DNA of 64,000 bases from Hyphomicrobiales bacterium (lineage in GTDB: Bacteria > Pseudomonadota > Alphaproteobacteria > Rhizobiales > Rhizobiaceae), in the NCBI GenBank assembly GCA_900471815.1, contig UICE01000004.1, positions 186,001 through 250,000 on the forward strand, read 5' to 3'. The first letter of the stretch is position 1. Each line of letters begins with the position of its first letter. The position numbers were made by a program, and so were the translations under genes. Shown here piece after piece: positions 62,066 to 64,000 of the stretch. Under the pieces are notes generated by a model, which saw only the letters and a list, made by a program, of their open reading frames with translations, was not told where the DNA came from and ran no database searches.

Positions 62066-63321
62066 CACTGATTATGATCGTCTCTTTCTGCGTCCTCATG
62101 GTCCTGGCCGTCCCGGTCGGCTACGGGCTGATTATCGCTGCGGGCCTGGGGGTTCTATTCAACGGCTACGTGCCGCTATCGGTCGTGGCGCAGCAGGTCT
62201 ATGACCAGACCCAGTCCTTTCCGATGCTCGCCTTGCCGTTTTTCATGCTGGCGGGAACGCTGATGCTCGGCGGAGAGCTGGGGAAGCAATTGCTGGAGCT
62301 CGCCTCCAAGGCCATGCAACGCTGGCGCGGAGGACCGCTTTCAACCACCGTCGTCTCCTCCGTGGTGTTTGGTGGGGTCTCGGGCTCTGCCGTTGCAAAC
62401 GCCAGCGCGCTCGGCTCGGTGCTTATTCCCTGGCAGAAGAAGCAGGGATTCCCGCCTGCACTCTGCGCTGCCAACAATGCCACGTCGGCGGTGATCGACG
62501 TCCTAATCCCACCATCGATCCCGATGATCCTCTTTTCTCTGATCAGCGGTGTCAGCGTCGCCGACCTGTTCATCTCGGGCATTGTGCCCGGCCTGATCAT
62601 GGCCGCAAGTTTCGTGTTTGTATGCTGGTACATTTCTGTCAGGCGTGGCTATGCCGCAAACCCGGTCAAGATGCGAAAGCGCGACCTCGCACGCCTTGCC
62701 CTGCAGAGTGCGCCAGCGATCCTCTTGCCCATCCTGATTATCCTTTTGCTGCGCTTCGGCTTCGCAACCCCCACCGAGGTCGCGGTTCTTTCCGTCGTCT
62801 ATTCGATGCTTCTGAGCCTCCTCTTCTATCGCGACCTCACATGGGGCCGCTTCTGCGACAACCTCGTCGAGGCCGGCGTGGCAACCGGCGTCGTCATGCT
62901 GGTGATCATGGGCAGTGCTGCGGTGGGTTGGGTTCTCACCTTCGACCAAGCACCGCAACAAATGGCGGAATGGGTTGCGGCCAATATTTCCAGCCCCATC
63001 GTCATCATCCTGATGATGAACATTCTGATGCTGATCGTCGGCATGCCGCTCGACATGCCGCCCGCTATCCTGCTTCTCGGCCCGATCTTCGTGCCGCTCG
63101 CAGATGTGATCGGTCTCGACCGGGTACAACTCGGCCTGATGATGGTGATCAACCTCGGCATCGGGCTCTACACGCCGCCGATCGGAACGACGCTGTTCAT
63201 CTCCTCGTCGATCGCAAAGGCGCCGCTTGGCGCGACGACGCGCGAACTCTGGCCCTTCTTCGGCATGGCAATGCTGCTCCTGCTGGCGGTGAGCTTCATC
63301 CCGGCTCTGACGATCTACTGA
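62062..63321 (+). CDS. TRAP transporter large membrane subunit (DctM)
   Basis: A 419-residue DctM-type transporter with about twelve membrane segments. Signature parts are P-F-F-M-L-A-G-T-L-M, G-G-V-S-G-S-A-V-A-N-A-S-A, I-P-P-S-I-P-M-I-L-F and the late Y-T-P-P-I-G-T-T. The sodium-driven channel of the system. Longer upstream frames overlap DctQ in another phase and are not used. Confidence 0.93.
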   Translation: MTLIMIVSFCVLMVLAVPVGYGLIIAAGLGVLFNGYVPLSVVAQQVYDQTQSFPMLALPFFMLAGTLMLGGELGKQLLELASKAMQRWRGGPLSTTVVSSVVFGGVSGSAVANASALGSVLIPWQKKQGFPPALCAANNATSAVIDVLIPPSIPMILFSLISGVSVADLFISGIVPGLIMAASFVFVCWYISVRRGYAANPVKMRKRDLARLALQSAPAILLPILIILLLRFGFATPTEVAVLSVVYSMLLSLLFYRDLTWGRFCDNLVEAGVATGVVMLVIMGSAAVGWVLTFDQAPQQMAEWVAANISSPIVIILMMNILMLIVGMPLDMPPAILLLGPIFVPLADVIGLDRVQLGLMMVINLGIGLYTPPIGTTLFISSSIAKAPLGATTRELWPFFGMAMLLLLAVSFIPALTIY

Positions 63322-63331
63322 GGAGAATGTC

Positions 63332-64000
63332 ATGAGCCATCAATCGCAACCCGTCCTTTCCGTCAGAGGGCTGACCAAGTCCTACGGCGCGACATCGGTT
63401 CTCAAGGGGGTGGATTTTTCGGTCGCACGCGGCGAAGTCCATGCCCTGCTGGGTGGAAACGGTGCCGGCAAGTCGACGATGATCAGGATCATCACCGGAC
63501 TGGCCGCGAAAGACGCCGGCGACATCGCATTCCATGATGCGGCCGGTAACTTGCTTTCCGAAGCGGATGGGCGCTCTAAGGTCGCCGTTGTGCATCAGGA
63601 ACTCGCACTCCTGCCGCATCTGACCGTAGCAGAAAACATCGTCCTGCCGCAGCTGACGAGCGGTTTCGGTCTGTTCGACAGGAAGCGGTCATGGCGTTTG
63701 GCGCATGATGCGCTGTGCCTGATCGACCCCGAATTTGCAGATACGTCCCTGCACAGGCTTGTCGGAGACCTCAGCCTGCATCAAGGCCAGATGGTCGAGA
63801 TTGCAAGAGCCCTGTCTTTCGGAGCCGAATTGCTCCTGCTTGACGAACCTACGGGAAACCTGACGTCTGCCGAGACGCAACGCCTGTTCGACGTCCTGCG
63901 AAGACTGACGACGGAGAATGGGCTCGCTGTTGTCTTCGTCTCGCATCGAATGAAGGAAATAAGGCAGATCGCCAATGTCTGCACGATCATCCGCGACGGA
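63332..64000 (+). CDS. Sugar-type ABC transporter ATPase (RbsA/MglA-like), partial
   Basis: 223 codons reach the window end without a stop. Walker A is G-G-N-G-A-G-K-S-T, and the RbsA-type Q-loop V-V-H-Q-E-L-A-L-L and Walker B L-L-L-D-E-P-T-G-N-L are present. The signature reads L-S-L-H-Q-G-Q instead of L-S-x-x-x-x-Q. The switch H is in V-S-H-R. Such proteins carry two ATPase domains, so about half is missing. TGAGGAG precedes the ATG. A second transporter for the same catabolic operon is likely. Confidence 0.88.
   Translation, partial: MSHQSQPVLSVRGLTKSYGATSVLKGVDFSVARGEVHALLGGNGAGKSTMIRIITGLAAKDAGDIAFHDAAGNLLSEADGRSKVAVVHQELALLPHLTVAENIVLPQLTSGFGLFDRKRSWRLAHDALCLIDPEFADTSLHRLVGDLSLHQGQMVEIARALSFGAELLLLDEPTGNLTSAETQRLFDVLRRLTTENGLAVVFVSHRMKEIRQIANVCTIIRDG

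Noticed and set aside
1-64000. CRISPR arrays, tRNA genes, integrases or an origin
   Set aside because: No regularly spaced repeats, cloverleaf sequences, recombinase motifs or iterons were found on reading both strands, although short RNAs could be missed without a covariance search.

Overview
The window reads as a chromosomal or megaplasmid segment of an alphaproteobacterium of the order Hyphomicrobiales (Rhizobiales), plausibly near the Brucella/Ochrobactrum group. This is inferred from gene content: FixJ-type response regulators, a PhyR-type general-stress domain, many solute-binding-protein transporters (ABC and TRAP), a DUF6634-like small protein, and IS21 and LigD remnants. No rRNA, tRNA, CRISPR array, integrase or intact insertion sequence was seen.

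Layout. 1-10.7 kb: two divergent FixJ-type regulators, then a long leftward stress/redox cluster (bfd, a small ORF, an orphan cytochrome b, two NmrA-like proteins flanking a secreted cupin, a small GNAT, a bestrophin-like channel), an MBL-fold hydrolase, a TetR regulator, a second small GNAT, a receiver-less PhyR homologue and an epoxide-hydrolase-like protein. 10.7-18.6 kb: an eroded accessory stretch with frameshifted or deleted genes (a small protein and its partial copy, an unnamed pseudogene, a GNAT, a DNA ligase without its catalytic lysine, an istB relic) mixed with intact HxlR/SDR, VOC and P-loop kinase genes.

18.6-43.2 kb holds three catabolic and transport blocks, each with its own regulator. 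(a) IclR, a polar amino-acid ABC transporter, an RraA-like aldolase and a GlcD-like flavoprotein. (b) A LuxR-type regulator divergent from an N,N-dimethylformamidase-like enzyme, a taurine/nitrate-type ABC transporter and a HisD-like dehydrogenase, with repeated TACCCC/GGGGTA sites in the divergent promoter. (c) An RpiR regulator with an isochorismatase-fold hydrolase, a glutamine-synthetase-like ligase and an N-formylglutamate amidohydrolase, plus a Liv-type ABC operon, an alpha/beta hydrolase and an M20 hydrolase. The same promoter/operator module lies before the RpiR operon and before the Liv operon, so (c) looks like one local regulon for an amide or amino-acid-like compound.

43.4-46.8 kb carries a metallophosphoesterase and a second scar of gene fragments (CoA-transferase, FtsH-like M41 peptidase). 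46.8-56.7 kb is the most unusual part and looks like a defence island. A leftward operon encodes an Fe-S RecB-like nuclease/exonuclease/SF1 helicase, a ubiquitin-like protein, an E1-like ThiF enzyme and a cysteine-rich DUF6527 protein. A WYL regulator is divergent from it across a 61-base gap that contains a perfect 8-bp inverted repeat. A dGTPase and an unrecognised protein with a PD-(D/E)xK-like C-terminus follow. 56.7-64 kb returns to metabolism: a LysR regulator divergent from an SDR, a split transketolase, a complete TRAP transporter and the start of a sugar-type ABC ATPase.
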